Shown piece after piece: positions 1 to 6,005 of a stretch of 6,209 nt of DNA. Source of the stretch: Rubritepida sp. (GTDB taxonomy: Bacteria > Pseudomonadota > Alphaproteobacteria > Acetobacterales > Acetobacteraceae); NCBI GenBank assembly GCA_028291485.1, contig JAQGHZ010000150.1:1-6209 (forward strand), read 5' to 3'. Positions within the stretch are counted from its first letter, which is position 1. Each line of letters starts with the position of its first letter. The position numbers and the translations under genes were made by a program. Below the pieces are notes generated by a model. The model made no database searches. It had not been told where the DNA came from and saw only the letters and a program-made list of their open reading frames with translations.

Positions 1-2
1 CC

Positions 3-491
3 CGGTCCGAGCCGGCCTCGCAGGAGCCGCCGGCCCTGCCGCCCGTCGCGACCACGCCGCTCTTCAATCCGCGCGGGGCCAGCTTCCCCGCGCCGGTGGC
101 GGCGCCCGTGCGCCGCATCCCGGCGGATAGCGGCCCCTTCGCGCCTCTCCAGCAGGCCGACGCGCCTGTTGCGGCCGCGCCGGTCGCTGCCGCCCCGGTC
201 GCCTCCGCCCCGGTCGCCTCTGGCCTGCCGGCGGTCGCGCCGCGGGCCGCGGCGAATGACGGGCTGCCGCCGATCCAGCTCCCGCCCGCCGCCGTGACTT
301 CTCCGGCCGGCCGCATCGTCGCGGCGCCCGCGCCCTCCTATGGCGCCTCGGTGCCGAGCCCGCTGGCGCTGCCGACCGCCAGCTCCGCGCTGGCGCCGAT
401 CGCGAGCCCGCTCCGCCCGATACCGGCCGCGGCCGCTGCCCCCCATCCGAACGCCCCGCCGCCGGGCTTCTTCAGCTCCCCCGGCCGGTAA
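3..491 (+). CDS. Proline/alanine-rich low-complexity protein, C-terminal part (5' end outside window)
   Basis: An open frame runs from the left edge to TAA at 489-491 with no stop, so the gene begins outside the window. Third codon positions are almost all G or C in this frame, which supports real coding. The visible ~162 residues are dominated by Ala, Pro, Val and Ser with few charged residues, no folded domain I can name and no membrane segment. A five-residue motif APVA(A/S) is repeated four times at 162-221. The protein ends in a Pro-rich stretch with GFFSS close to the terminus. Such tails are often disordered linkers or envelope-spanning regions, but the N-terminal part that would identify it is missing. 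A GTG at 96 is an internal valine codon rather than a likely start, because the frame stays open and well-coded upstream. It converges with the maoC-type gene, with 19 bases between the two stops. Function unknown. Confidence 0.7.
   Translation, partial: RSEPASQEPPALPPVATTPLFNPRGASFPAPVAAPVRRIPADSGPFAPLQQADAPVAAAPVAAAPVASAPVASGLPAVAPRAAANDGLPPIQLPPAAVTSPAGRIVAAPAPSYGASVPSPLALPTASSALAPIASPLRPIPAAAAAPHPNAPPPGFFSSPGR
162..221 (+). repeat. Four tandem 15-bp units encoding APVA(A/S)
   Basis: Four consecutive five-codon units encode APVAA, APVAA, APVAS and APVAS. The DNA copies differ mostly at third positions (for example GTT against GTC and GCG against GCC). This is therefore an older or selected protein-level repeat rather than a recent slip. 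It lies inside the Pro/Ala-rich open frame and keeps that frame. Confidence 0.75.
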
Positions 492-510
492 GCGCCCCCA
501 CCGAAGACGC

Positions 511-966
<456 letters not shown>

Positions 967-969
967 GTC

Positions 970-1022
970 GTTCCTTCCCGGATGCGTTCGCCCGAGACTG
1001 CCGCGCAAGATCGGGAAGGACC
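970..1022 (-). promoter_or_regulatory. Shine-Dalgarno of the hydratase gene within an inverted repeat
   Basis: On the minus strand GGGAAGGA lies just before the ATG at 966, with four bases between the end of AAGGAA and the start. Plus-strand TCCTTCCCG (972-980) is the exact reverse complement of CGGGAAGGA (1012-1020), and a further G-C pair (970 with 1022) follows one mismatch. In the transcript an anti-Shine-Dalgarno sequence therefore precedes the Shine-Dalgarno by a ~31-base loop and could pair with it. The repeat is visible directly; any effect on translation is inference. Confidence 0.45.
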
Positions 1023-1027
1023 AGCCC

Positions 1028-2578
1028 TCAGGGACGGATCGGCTGGAACTGGAAGTGCGGCACCGTGTCCAGCACCGGCGGCTTCCGGTGCGCGGCCTTG
1101 TAGCGCTCCGTCAGGTAGGCGGCCCCGCCGATTGCGACGAAGGCCCCCACGAAGATCACGAAGACCACCAGGCCCATGCGCCAGGCGCCCCAGGGCTTCG
1201 GAACGATATACGGCTTCCGCGCGATCCAGCCGCTGGCCGTGAAGGTTCGGGCCGCGGATTCCTCCAGCCCGGCGACGATCCCGGCCAGCGGCGCCTCCGG
1301 CCGAGGCCCGTCATGGCCGTATTCGGAAGTGACCTGGTAGGTGCCGCGCTCTAGGTCGAGCGCGGCCGAGAGCGCCCCGCCCTCGTGATAGCGCCGGAAG
1401 CCCAGCCGGACCTGGCGCGGCGCCGGGAAATCGACATTGGCATCCCAATCGGTGTTCCAGAGGTCCAGCACCACGCGCCCGGTCGGGACGTCGATCACGC
1501 GCGGGGAATAGACCCATCGCGAATTGCCCCATTCCACCGCCTCGATCTCCACGCGGATCAGGCCGTCCGGCGCGAGGCGCAGCATCCGCGGCTTGGGCTC
1601 GAGCGCGGCGAGGCGCGCCGCCTCCACCACCCCGGCCAGCTCCGCCAGCGGCCGGTCCGGCCCTCCCCTGTCCTGGTCGCGGAAGGACCGCGCCTCCGGG
1701 TCGAGGCGAAGGAGGCTGTCGCGGGCGTTCAGCGAGAGGTGCAGGAAAAGGCTGCCATCGGGCTGCGGGATCACGCGGCTCCGGAACCAGGCCGAGCCGT
1801 CGGCCAGCACCTCGCCCGTCGCGCCGTCGAGGACCAGGGCCGAGGCGGCGATGCCGTCGTAGCGGTCGTGGATCGTCTCGCCGAGGCTGTACTCGTAGCG
1901 GATGGCGCCGTTGGCCGAGGAGCCGCGGGCCGTCTCGGTCTCGGGCGTGGACACGTAGAAGCCCCAGACGCCGTTGGAGAGCTCGCCGGCGGCGAAGCGG
2001 ACCATGCCCGGGCCGGTGCCGATCTCGAAGACCTCGTAGCGATGGATCTGCTTCGGATGCGCCGGGTGCGGCAGGTGCACCGGCTCTCCCGCCGGGCGCC
2101 ACTCCTCCGCCCAGACGTCGCGGCCGCCGAGGGCCAGCCCATCCTTCGCGAAGCCGACATGGGCGCTGCGCCAGCCGGCCATGAAAAGAGGCGGCGGCTG
2201 GGGCGGCGTCCGCGGGCCCAGGGAGCGCGGGGCGAACGGCGCGGACCGTGGCGCTTCGGCGACCGGGATGCGGCGCCGGAACATCCGGCGGAACAGGAAA
2301 CCGGTCCCGATGCCGATCAGGCAGACCACCGCCCAGGGCGGCGCCAGGAGCGGGCTGATCAGCATGAAGCCGTAGAGCGCGTTTCCAAGCCCGTAGCTGC
2401 CGGCAGGGCGGGTGACGGCCTCCCAGGCGAGGACGCCGACATAGCCGATCACCGGCGATACCACCCAGAGGAGGATGGTGCGCCCCAGCCAGCGCCGGGG
2501 CATCGCGGGGATCAGGATCATCGGGAGGGCCAGCGCGACGATCGCGATGACGACCTCGAAGTTCGACAAGTTGGGCAC
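1028..2578 (-). CDS. Uncharacterised membrane protein with large soluble domain
   Basis: I do not recognise this 516-residue protein. Three hydrophobic segments sit at the N-terminus (about residues 8-26, 34-53 and 68-96), followed by an arginine cluster (FRRMFRRR, 96-103) and a Pro-rich linker (~104-132). A large, probably beta-rich soluble region follows (~133-455), then one more membrane segment (~466-489) and a short basic tail. Within the soluble region two stretches resemble each other: ALVLDGATGEVLADG (247-261) and PRVIDVPTGRVVLDL (359-373), each after an IR-x-E strand (226-229 and 341-344). No catalytic motif, metal site or cleavable signal is evident. Positive charges suggest the loop at 27-33 and the 97-103 cluster are cytoplasmic, placing the soluble domain inside, but the basic C-terminal tail conflicts with this, so topology is unsettled. 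The start is GTG at 2578, with AAAGGA four bases upstream. It lies 75 bases after ftsY and 61 before the hydratase gene. Codon use matches its neighbours. Confidence 0.85.
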   Translation of the reverse strand: MPNLSNFEVVIAIVALALPMILIPAMPRRWLGRTILLWVVSPVIGYVGVLAWEAVTRPAGSYGLGNALYGFMLISPLLAPPWAVVCLIGIGTGFLFRRMFRRRIPVAEAPRSAPFAPRSLGPRTPPQPPPLFMAGWRSAHVGFAKDGLALGGRDVWAEEWRPAGEPVHLPHPAHPKQIHRYEVFEIGTGPGMVRFAAGELSNGVWGFYVSTPETETARGSSANGAIRYEYSLGETIHDRYDGIAASALVLDGATGEVLADGSAWFRSRVIPQPDGSLFLHLSLNARDSLLRLDPEARSFRDQDRGGPDRPLAELAGVVEAARLAALEPKPRMLRLAPDGLIRVEIEAVEWGNSRWVYSPRVIDVPTGRVVLDLWNTDWDANVDFPAPRQVRLGFRRYHEGGALSAALDLERGTYQVTSEYGHDGPRPEAPLAGIVAGLEESAARTFTASGWIARKPYIVPKPWGAWRMGLVVFVIFVGAFVAIGGAAYLTERYKAAHRKPPVLDTVPHFQFQPIRP

Positions 2579-2582
2579 CGCG

Positions 2583-2620
2583 TCCTTTCCCGATCAGCCT
2601 TGGCGGGCGGCTGATCCGGG
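2583..2620 (-). promoter_or_regulatory. Hairpin abutting the Shine-Dalgarno of the membrane protein gene
   Basis: Plus-strand GATCAGCC (2592-2599) and GGCTGATC (2609-2616) form an exact 8-bp inverted repeat with a 9-base loop. CCC (2589-2591) and GGG (2618-2620) extend it by three pairs past one bulged C at 2617. On the minus-strand transcript the hairpin is followed directly by AAAGGA (2588-2583), which is the ribosome binding site for the GTG at 2578. There is no U-run, so it is not a classical terminator for ftsY. It could mark a processing site or affect ribosome access. Confidence 0.4.
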
Positions 2621-2653
2621 CGTCAGGCCGGTGCGGCCCGAAGCGGTCGGAGC

Positions 2654-3820
2654 TTAATCCTCCAGCCCCACGAGGCTACGCGCAAAGTCGCGCGCCTCGA
2701 AAGGCCGCAGATCGGCGGCCTTCTCGCCCACGCCCACGGCATGGACCGGTAGGCCGAACTCCTGCGCCAGCGCCACCACCACCCCGCCCTTGGCCGAGCC
2801 GTCGAGCTTGGTCACCACGAGGCCGGTGATGTCCACCATCTCCTTGAAGACGCGCACCTGGCTGACGGCGTTCTGGCCCGTGGTCGCGTCCAGCACGAGG
2901 AGCGTGGAATGCGGCACGGCGTCGTCCCCGCGCTTGAGCACACGCACGACCTTGCGCAGCTCCTCCATCAGCGCGGTCTTGTTGTGCAGGCGTCCGGCGG
3001 TGTCGACGAGGAGCACGTCCACACCCGCCGCCCTGGCGTCGCGCAGCCCGTCGAAGGCGAGGCCGGCGGCGTCGGCGCCCATCTTGGCGGGCGCCACGAC
3101 GTGCGCGCCCGTGCGCTCGCCCCAGATCTGGAGCTGCTCCACCGCGGCGGCCCGGAAGGTGTCGCCGGCGACCATCCAGACCTTGAGGTCCTCGGCGCGG
3201 TATTGCTCCGCGAGCTTGGCGATGGTGGTGGTCTTGCCGGTGCCGTTCACGCCGACGACCAGCACGACATGCGGCGCATGGGCGGGCTCGATGACCAGGG
3301 GCCGGGCGACGGGGGCGAGGATGGCGGCGATCTCGTCCGCCAGCGCCGTCTTCACCTCCTCGTCCGTGACCTCGCGGCCGAACTTGGTGCGCCGGAAGCT
3401 CTCCACGACGCGCCCGGCCGCGGAGACGCCGAGATCGGCGCCGATCAGCATCTCCTCCAGCTCCTCCAGCGCCGCATCGTCCAGCTTGCGCTTGAGGAAG
3501 ACGGTACCGATGGCGTCGGTGAGCTTGGCTGTCGAGCGGGACAGGCCCTGCTTGAGCCGCGCGAAGAAGCCCAAGGGTGACCCGGTGGGGGCTGCCGGCG
3601 GTTCGCGCACGGGCGCGTTGGGAATGTCCGGCGGGATCTCCAGCGGCGGCGGCTCCCGGATGGGCTCCGGCACCGGCGTTGGCGTCTCGGGCGGGGGGGG
3701 GATCTGGATGGGCTCCGGCGGCGCGGGCGGCACTTCGGGCGAGGAGGGCGGCGGCACGTCGCTCGCCTTGCCCTCACCCGCCTTGCCGGTGAGCTTTCCC
3801 CAGAGATCGCGCAGCGCCAT
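2654..3820 (-). CDS. ftsY: Signal recognition particle receptor FtsY
   Basis: FtsY is the membrane-associated GTPase that docks SRP-ribosome-nascent chain complexes at the inner membrane through a heterodimer with Ffh. The 388-residue product shows the full SRP-GTPase set: P-loop GVNGTGKT (190-197), the DTFRAAAVEQL box (220-230), DTAGR (273-277), TKLD (337-340) and the closing GVGEKAADLRPF (363-374). The N domain precedes it (~82-165), starting with GFFARLKQGLSRS, the amphipathic lipid-binding helix typical of the family. The usual acidic N-terminal A domain is replaced by a Pro-rich linker at ~21-80 (27 of 60 residues are Pro) that is still net acidic. The ATG at 3820 is chosen because GAGGAGG lies 7 bases upstream and its A is also the last base of the mtaB stop (TGATG), suggesting translational coupling. 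The frame stays open upstream to 4213, but that part is antisense-free overlap with mtaB in another frame and has no FtsY character. All key residues are present. Confidence 0.97.
   Translation of the reverse strand: MALRDLWGKLTGKAGEGKASDVPPPSSPEVPPAPPEPIQIPPPPETPTPVPEPIREPPPLEIPPDIPNAPVREPPAAPTGSPLGFFARLKQGLSRSTAKLTDAIGTVFLKRKLDDAALEELEEMLIGADLGVSAAGRVVESFRRTKFGREVTDEEVKTALADEIAAILAPVARPLVIEPAHAPHVVLVVGVNGTGKTTTIAKLAEQYRAEDLKVWMVAGDTFRAAAVEQLQIWGERTGAHVVAPAKMGADAAGLAFDGLRDARAAGVDVLLVDTAGRLHNKTALMEELRKVVRVLKRGDDAVPHSTLLVLDATTGQNAVSQVRVFKEMVDITGLVVTKLDGSAKGGVVVALAQEFGLPVHAVGVGEKAADLRPFEARDFARSLVGLED
3693..3701 (+). repeat. Run of nine G (nine C in ftsY sense)
   Basis: A nine-base homopolymer lies within the Pro-rich linker of ftsY and encodes part of the PPPP at residues 41-44. 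It is the longest mononucleotide run I noticed in the window. Such runs can slip during replication or be misread in sequencing. Here the frame is intact through the rest of ftsY, so the count as given is consistent with a working gene. Confidence 0.7.
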
Positions 3821-3834
3821 CAGGCGGCCTCCTC
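3818..3834 (-). promoter_or_regulatory. mtaB stop / ftsY start overlap with Shine-Dalgarno
   Basis: On the minus strand GAGGAGG (3834-3828) is followed by 7 bases and then TGATG, in which mtaB TGA and ftsY ATG share one A (3820). The Shine-Dalgarno falls on the last Glu-Glu-Ala codons of mtaB. Ribosomes ending mtaB can thus re-start directly on ftsY. This site fixes the ftsY start. Confidence 0.8.
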
Positions 3835-5076
3835 GGCCATGAGCGCGAAGCGCTCCTCTCCAATCAGCATGCGGCCGTCCGAGGCCTTGATCCGGACGCG
3901 CAGAAGGGCGCCCCCCAAAGGGCCGCCCCCCAAAGGGCCCCTGGGCGCGGAGGCCAGCCGGACGGGCGCGAAATGCCGCGTGTGGCCCAGGCCGTCGGCC
4001 TCCATCAGCACCTCCTCGACCTGCCCGACGCGGGAGGCGAGGAAGCGCGCCCGCTGCACCTCGCCGGCCTGGCGCAGCCGCGCGGCCCGCTCGCGGCGGA
4101 GCGGCATCGGCAATTGGGGCATGCGGGCGGCGGGCGTGCCGGCCCGGGCGGAATAGGGAAAGACGTGCAGGAAGGCGAGTTGCGCCTCCGCCACCAGATC
4201 GGTCATCGCGCACAGCTGCTCCTCCGTTTCGGTCGGGAAACCGGCGATGAAGTCGGCCCCCAGCGCCACGTCAGGACGTAACGCGCGAGCACGGGTGGAA
4301 AGTTGCAGCAGGTCGGCGCGGGAATGGCGCCGGCGCATGCGCTTGAGGATCAGGTCATGGCCATGCTGGGCCGAGAGGTGGAGATGGGGCATCAGCCGCT
4401 CCTCCTCGGCAAAGACGGCCCAGAATTCGTCATCCAGCGCCGCCGGGTCCAGCGAGGAGAGGCGCAGGCGGGGCAGTTCCGGCACCTCGCGCAAGAGAGC
4501 GCGGATCAGCGCCGCGAGTTCCGGATGGCTGGCCAGGTCCACCCCGGTCAGCACCACCTCGGCATGGCGGGTGGCGAGGTCGCGCACGGCGGCGACGGCC
4601 TCGGCGATGGGCATGGCACGGGCCGGACCCCGCCCCTGCGGGATGATGCAGAAGGTGCAGGCATGGTCGCAGCCCTGCTGGACCGCGAGGAAGGCCCGCG
4701 TCCCGCCGCCGGCCGCGACGCCCATCGGCGTCTCGCGCAGGATCGGCGCCACGGGCGCGGACCAGGCCGCCGGATCCAGCTTCTGGCCATTGCCGATGAC
4801 GCGGACCACGCCCGGCAGTTCCGCCCAGGCGCCGGGCGCGATCTGCGCGGCGCAGCCGGTCACCAGGATGGGTCGGCCGGGCTGCTCGCGCGCCGCGCGG
4901 CGGATGGCCTGGCGGGCCTGGGCCTCGGCCTCGCCCGTGACGGCGCAGGTGTTGACGATCAGCGCATCGGCAAAGCCGGCCCGCGCGGCGAGCGCGCGCA
5001 TGGTCTCGCTCTCGGCGATGTTGAGCCGGCAGCCGAAGGTGATCGCATCGGCACCATATTCGCCCGGCCGATTCAC
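3820..5076 (-). CDS. mtaB: tRNA (N6-L-threonylcarbamoyladenosine(37)-C2)-methylthiotransferase MtaB
   Basis: MtaB is a radical-SAM enzyme with two [4Fe-4S] clusters that adds a methylthio group to t6A37 of ANN-decoding tRNAs, giving ms2t6A and improving decoding accuracy. In this 418-residue product the N-terminal UPF0004 domain has its three cluster cysteines at Cys16 (FGCRLN), Cys44 (NTCAVT) and Cys75 (TGCAAQ). The radical-SAM motif CDHACTFC gives Cys136, Cys140 and Cys143. HLHLSAQHGHDLILKRMRRRHSR (in two adjoining parts around residues 231-253) and the FIAGFPTET strand (277-284) are typical, and a TRAM-like domain follows (~348-412). NTCAVTGEAE and IIPQGRGP favour MtaB over MiaB or RimO. 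An exact 15-bp tandem repeat in the TRAM region adds GPLGG-type residues (about 379-389) and looks like an insertion. The start is GTG at 5076 with GGAGG nine bases upstream. It sits 52 bases after dapF and overlaps ftsY by one base. Confidence 0.95.
   Translation of the reverse strand: MNRPGEYGADAITFGCRLNIAESETMRALAARAGFADALIVNTCAVTGEAEAQARQAIRRAAREQPGRPILVTGCAAQIAPGAWAELPGVVRVIGNGQKLDPAAWSAPVAPILRETPMGVAAGGGTRAFLAVQQGCDHACTFCIIPQGRGPARAMPIAEAVAAVRDLATRHAEVVLTGVDLASHPELAALIRALLREVPELPRLRLSSLDPAALDDEFWAVFAEEERLMPHLHLSAQHGHDLILKRMRRRHSRADLLQLSTRARALRPDVALGADFIAGFPTETEEQLCAMTDLVAEAQLAFLHVFPYSARAGTPAARMPQLPMPLRRERAARLRQAGEVQRARFLASRVGQVEEVLMEADGLGHTRHFAPVRLASAPRGPLGGGPLGGALLRVRIKASDGRMLIGEERFALMAEEAA
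3910..3939 (-). repeat. Exact 15-bp tandem repeat inside mtaB
   Basis: Plus-strand GCCCCCCAAAGGGCC occurs twice back to back (3910-3924 and 3925-3939). It is in frame with mtaB and encodes the GPLGG-GPLGG stretch. GCGCCC (3908-3913) and GGGCGC (3943-3948) flank it as an inverted repeat, so the mRNA can form a strong GC stem here. Because the copies are identical down to third bases, the duplication is either recent or maintained at DNA level. Confidence 0.85.
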
Positions 5077-5096
5077 GGCGCCGCGCCTCCGGCGCC
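5077..5096 (-). promoter_or_regulatory. mtaB ribosome binding site in the loop of a GGCGCC hairpin
   Basis: GGAGG on the minus strand (5090-5086) lies nine bases before the mtaB GTG start and decides that start. It sits between two GGCGCC hexamers (5077-5082 and 5091-5096) that can pair and present the Shine-Dalgarno in the loop. A CCCAAAGGG motif (5095-5103) adjoins, matching the core of the repeat found inside mtaB. Confidence 0.5.
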
Positions 5097-5128
5097 CAAA
5101 GGGTCGAGCGGCTGGCGACCGGACGGGA

Positions 5129-5944
5129 TCACAGGTCCAGCTCGCCCGTGAAGGACGTCGCGACCGGCCCGCTCATCAGCACATGTCCGTCCTCGCGCTG
5201 CTCGATCACGAGGTCGCCGCCGCCCGGGACGCTCACGGTGCAGCGGCTGTCGACCAGCCCGCGCCGGCGGGCATTCACCAGGGCCGCGCAGGCGCCCGAT
5301 CCGCAGGCCAGCGTCAGCCCCGCCCCGCGCTCCCAGACGACCAGCCGCAGATGCGTGCGCGAGAGGACCTGCGCGAAACCGATATTCGCGCGCTCGGGCA
5401 GCAGCGGATCGTGCTCCAGGCCCGGACCGATGCGGGGAATGTCCAGCGCGCCGAGGTCATCGACAAAAAAGGTCGCATGCGGGTTGCCCATGGAGCAGCA
5501 GGCCGCGTCCGACACGCCCTCGGCCGCGAGCGGCACGTGCAGCGTGTCCATCTCGCGCGCCAGCGGCACGTCCCGCCAGCCCAGGCGCGGCGGGCCCATG
5601 TCCACGCGGACGGTGCCGTCGGGCAGAAGGTCGGCCGCGAGCTCGCCGGCGATGGTGCGGATGGCGATGTGCGTCTTGCCGGTCTCGGCCAGGACCAGCG
5701 AGGCCGCGCAGCGCGTCCCGTTGCCGCAGGCGCCGGCCTCGGACCCATCCGAATTGTGGAAGCGGATGAAGAGATCGGCGTCCCGGGCCGGCTCCAGCGT
5801 CACCAGCTGGTCGAAGCCGACCCCCCGGTGCCGGTCGCCGATGAGGCGCACCGCCTCCTCGCTCAGTTCGAGCGGACTGGCGCGCGCATCCAGCACGACG
5901 AAGTCGTTGCCCAGCCCATGCATCTTGCGGAACGGAAGCCTCAT
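5129..5944 (-). CDS. dapF: Diaminopimelate epimerase
   Basis: DapF interconverts LL- and meso-diaminopimelate in the cytoplasm without a cofactor, supplying meso-DAP for peptidoglycan and lysine. The 271-residue product has both halves of the epimerase fold. The first catalytic cysteine is Cys73 in GACGNGTRC (71-79) and the second is Cys214 in ACGSGACA (213-220); they form the two-cysteine acid/base pair of the family. Other conserved elements are KMHGLGNDF at the N-terminus (7-15), HNSDGSEAG (63-71), SMGNPH (151-156), PERANIGF (183-190) and WERGAG (204-209). Length is normal compared with the 274-residue E. coli enzyme. Two ATG codons are possible, at 5953 and 5944. I prefer 5944, because MRLPFRKMHG then fits the family start and a TATATG hexamer lies at -10 spacing before it, but neither has a Shine-Dalgarno. 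It is the first gene of the leftward cluster and diverges from the lipoprotein gene. Confidence 0.96.
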   Translation of the reverse strand: MRLPFRKMHGLGNDFVVLDARASPLELSEEAVRLIGDRHRGVGFDQLVTLEPARDADLFIRFHNSDGSEAGACGNGTRCAASLVLAETGKTHIAIRTIAGELAADLLPDGTVRVDMGPPRLGWRDVPLAREMDTLHVPLAAEGVSDAACCSMGNPHATFFVDDLGALDIPRIGPGLEHDPLLPERANIGFAQVLSRTHLRLVVWERGAGLTLACGSGACAALVNARRRGLVDSRCTVSVPGGGDLVIEQREDGHVLMSGPVATSFTGELDL

Positions 5945-6005
5945 GCAGGGCATATAGGCGCAGTAGAGGGTTGAGGCGAAGAGGCCGGCGTCCTAACTCC
6001 CGCGC
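5945..6005. promoter_or_regulatory. Divergent promoter region between dapF and lipoprotein gene
   Basis: These 61 bases must drive both directions. On the minus strand TATATG (5956-5951) matches four of six bases of a -10 element, and its spacing puts the transcription start on the A of the dapF ATG at 5944; any -35 is weak (TTCGCC, 18 bases further). On the plus strand TTGAGG (5971-5976) is a fair -35, and 17 bases on TAACTC (5994-5999) is a poor -10, which would start transcription at the ATG at 6006. Neither gene has a recognisable Shine-Dalgarno. The placement is seen in sequence; promoter activity is inferred. Confidence 0.4.

Noticed and set aside
96..98. GTG at 96 as the start of the Pro/Ala-rich gene
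   Set aside because: The frame is open and has the same strong G/C third-position bias back to the window edge, so this is an internal valine codon.
967..1008. TTG start at 1008 giving a 14-residue longer hydratase
   Set aside because: The ATG at 966 has a good Shine-Dalgarno at proper spacing, and the extra residues do not resemble the family.
1385..2614. Long plus-strand open frame (409 codons) opposite the unknown membrane protein gene
   Set aside because: The minus-strand frame has membrane segments, a Shine-Dalgarno and sensible protein composition. The plus frame is an Arg/Gly/Ala-rich shadow with no domain.
3821..4213. N-terminal extension of the ftsY frame upstream of 3820
   Set aside because: The extension overlaps mtaB in another frame and is Arg/Ala/Gly-rich with no FtsY features. 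The ATG at 3820 has a strong Shine-Dalgarno and a stop-start overlap.
4247..5974. Long plus-strand open frame (575 codons) opposite mtaB and dapF
   Set aside because: It lies entirely antisense to two clearly recognised enzymes with all catalytic residues. Its protein is low-complexity Arg/Ala/Ser, and long antisense frames are expected at this GC content.
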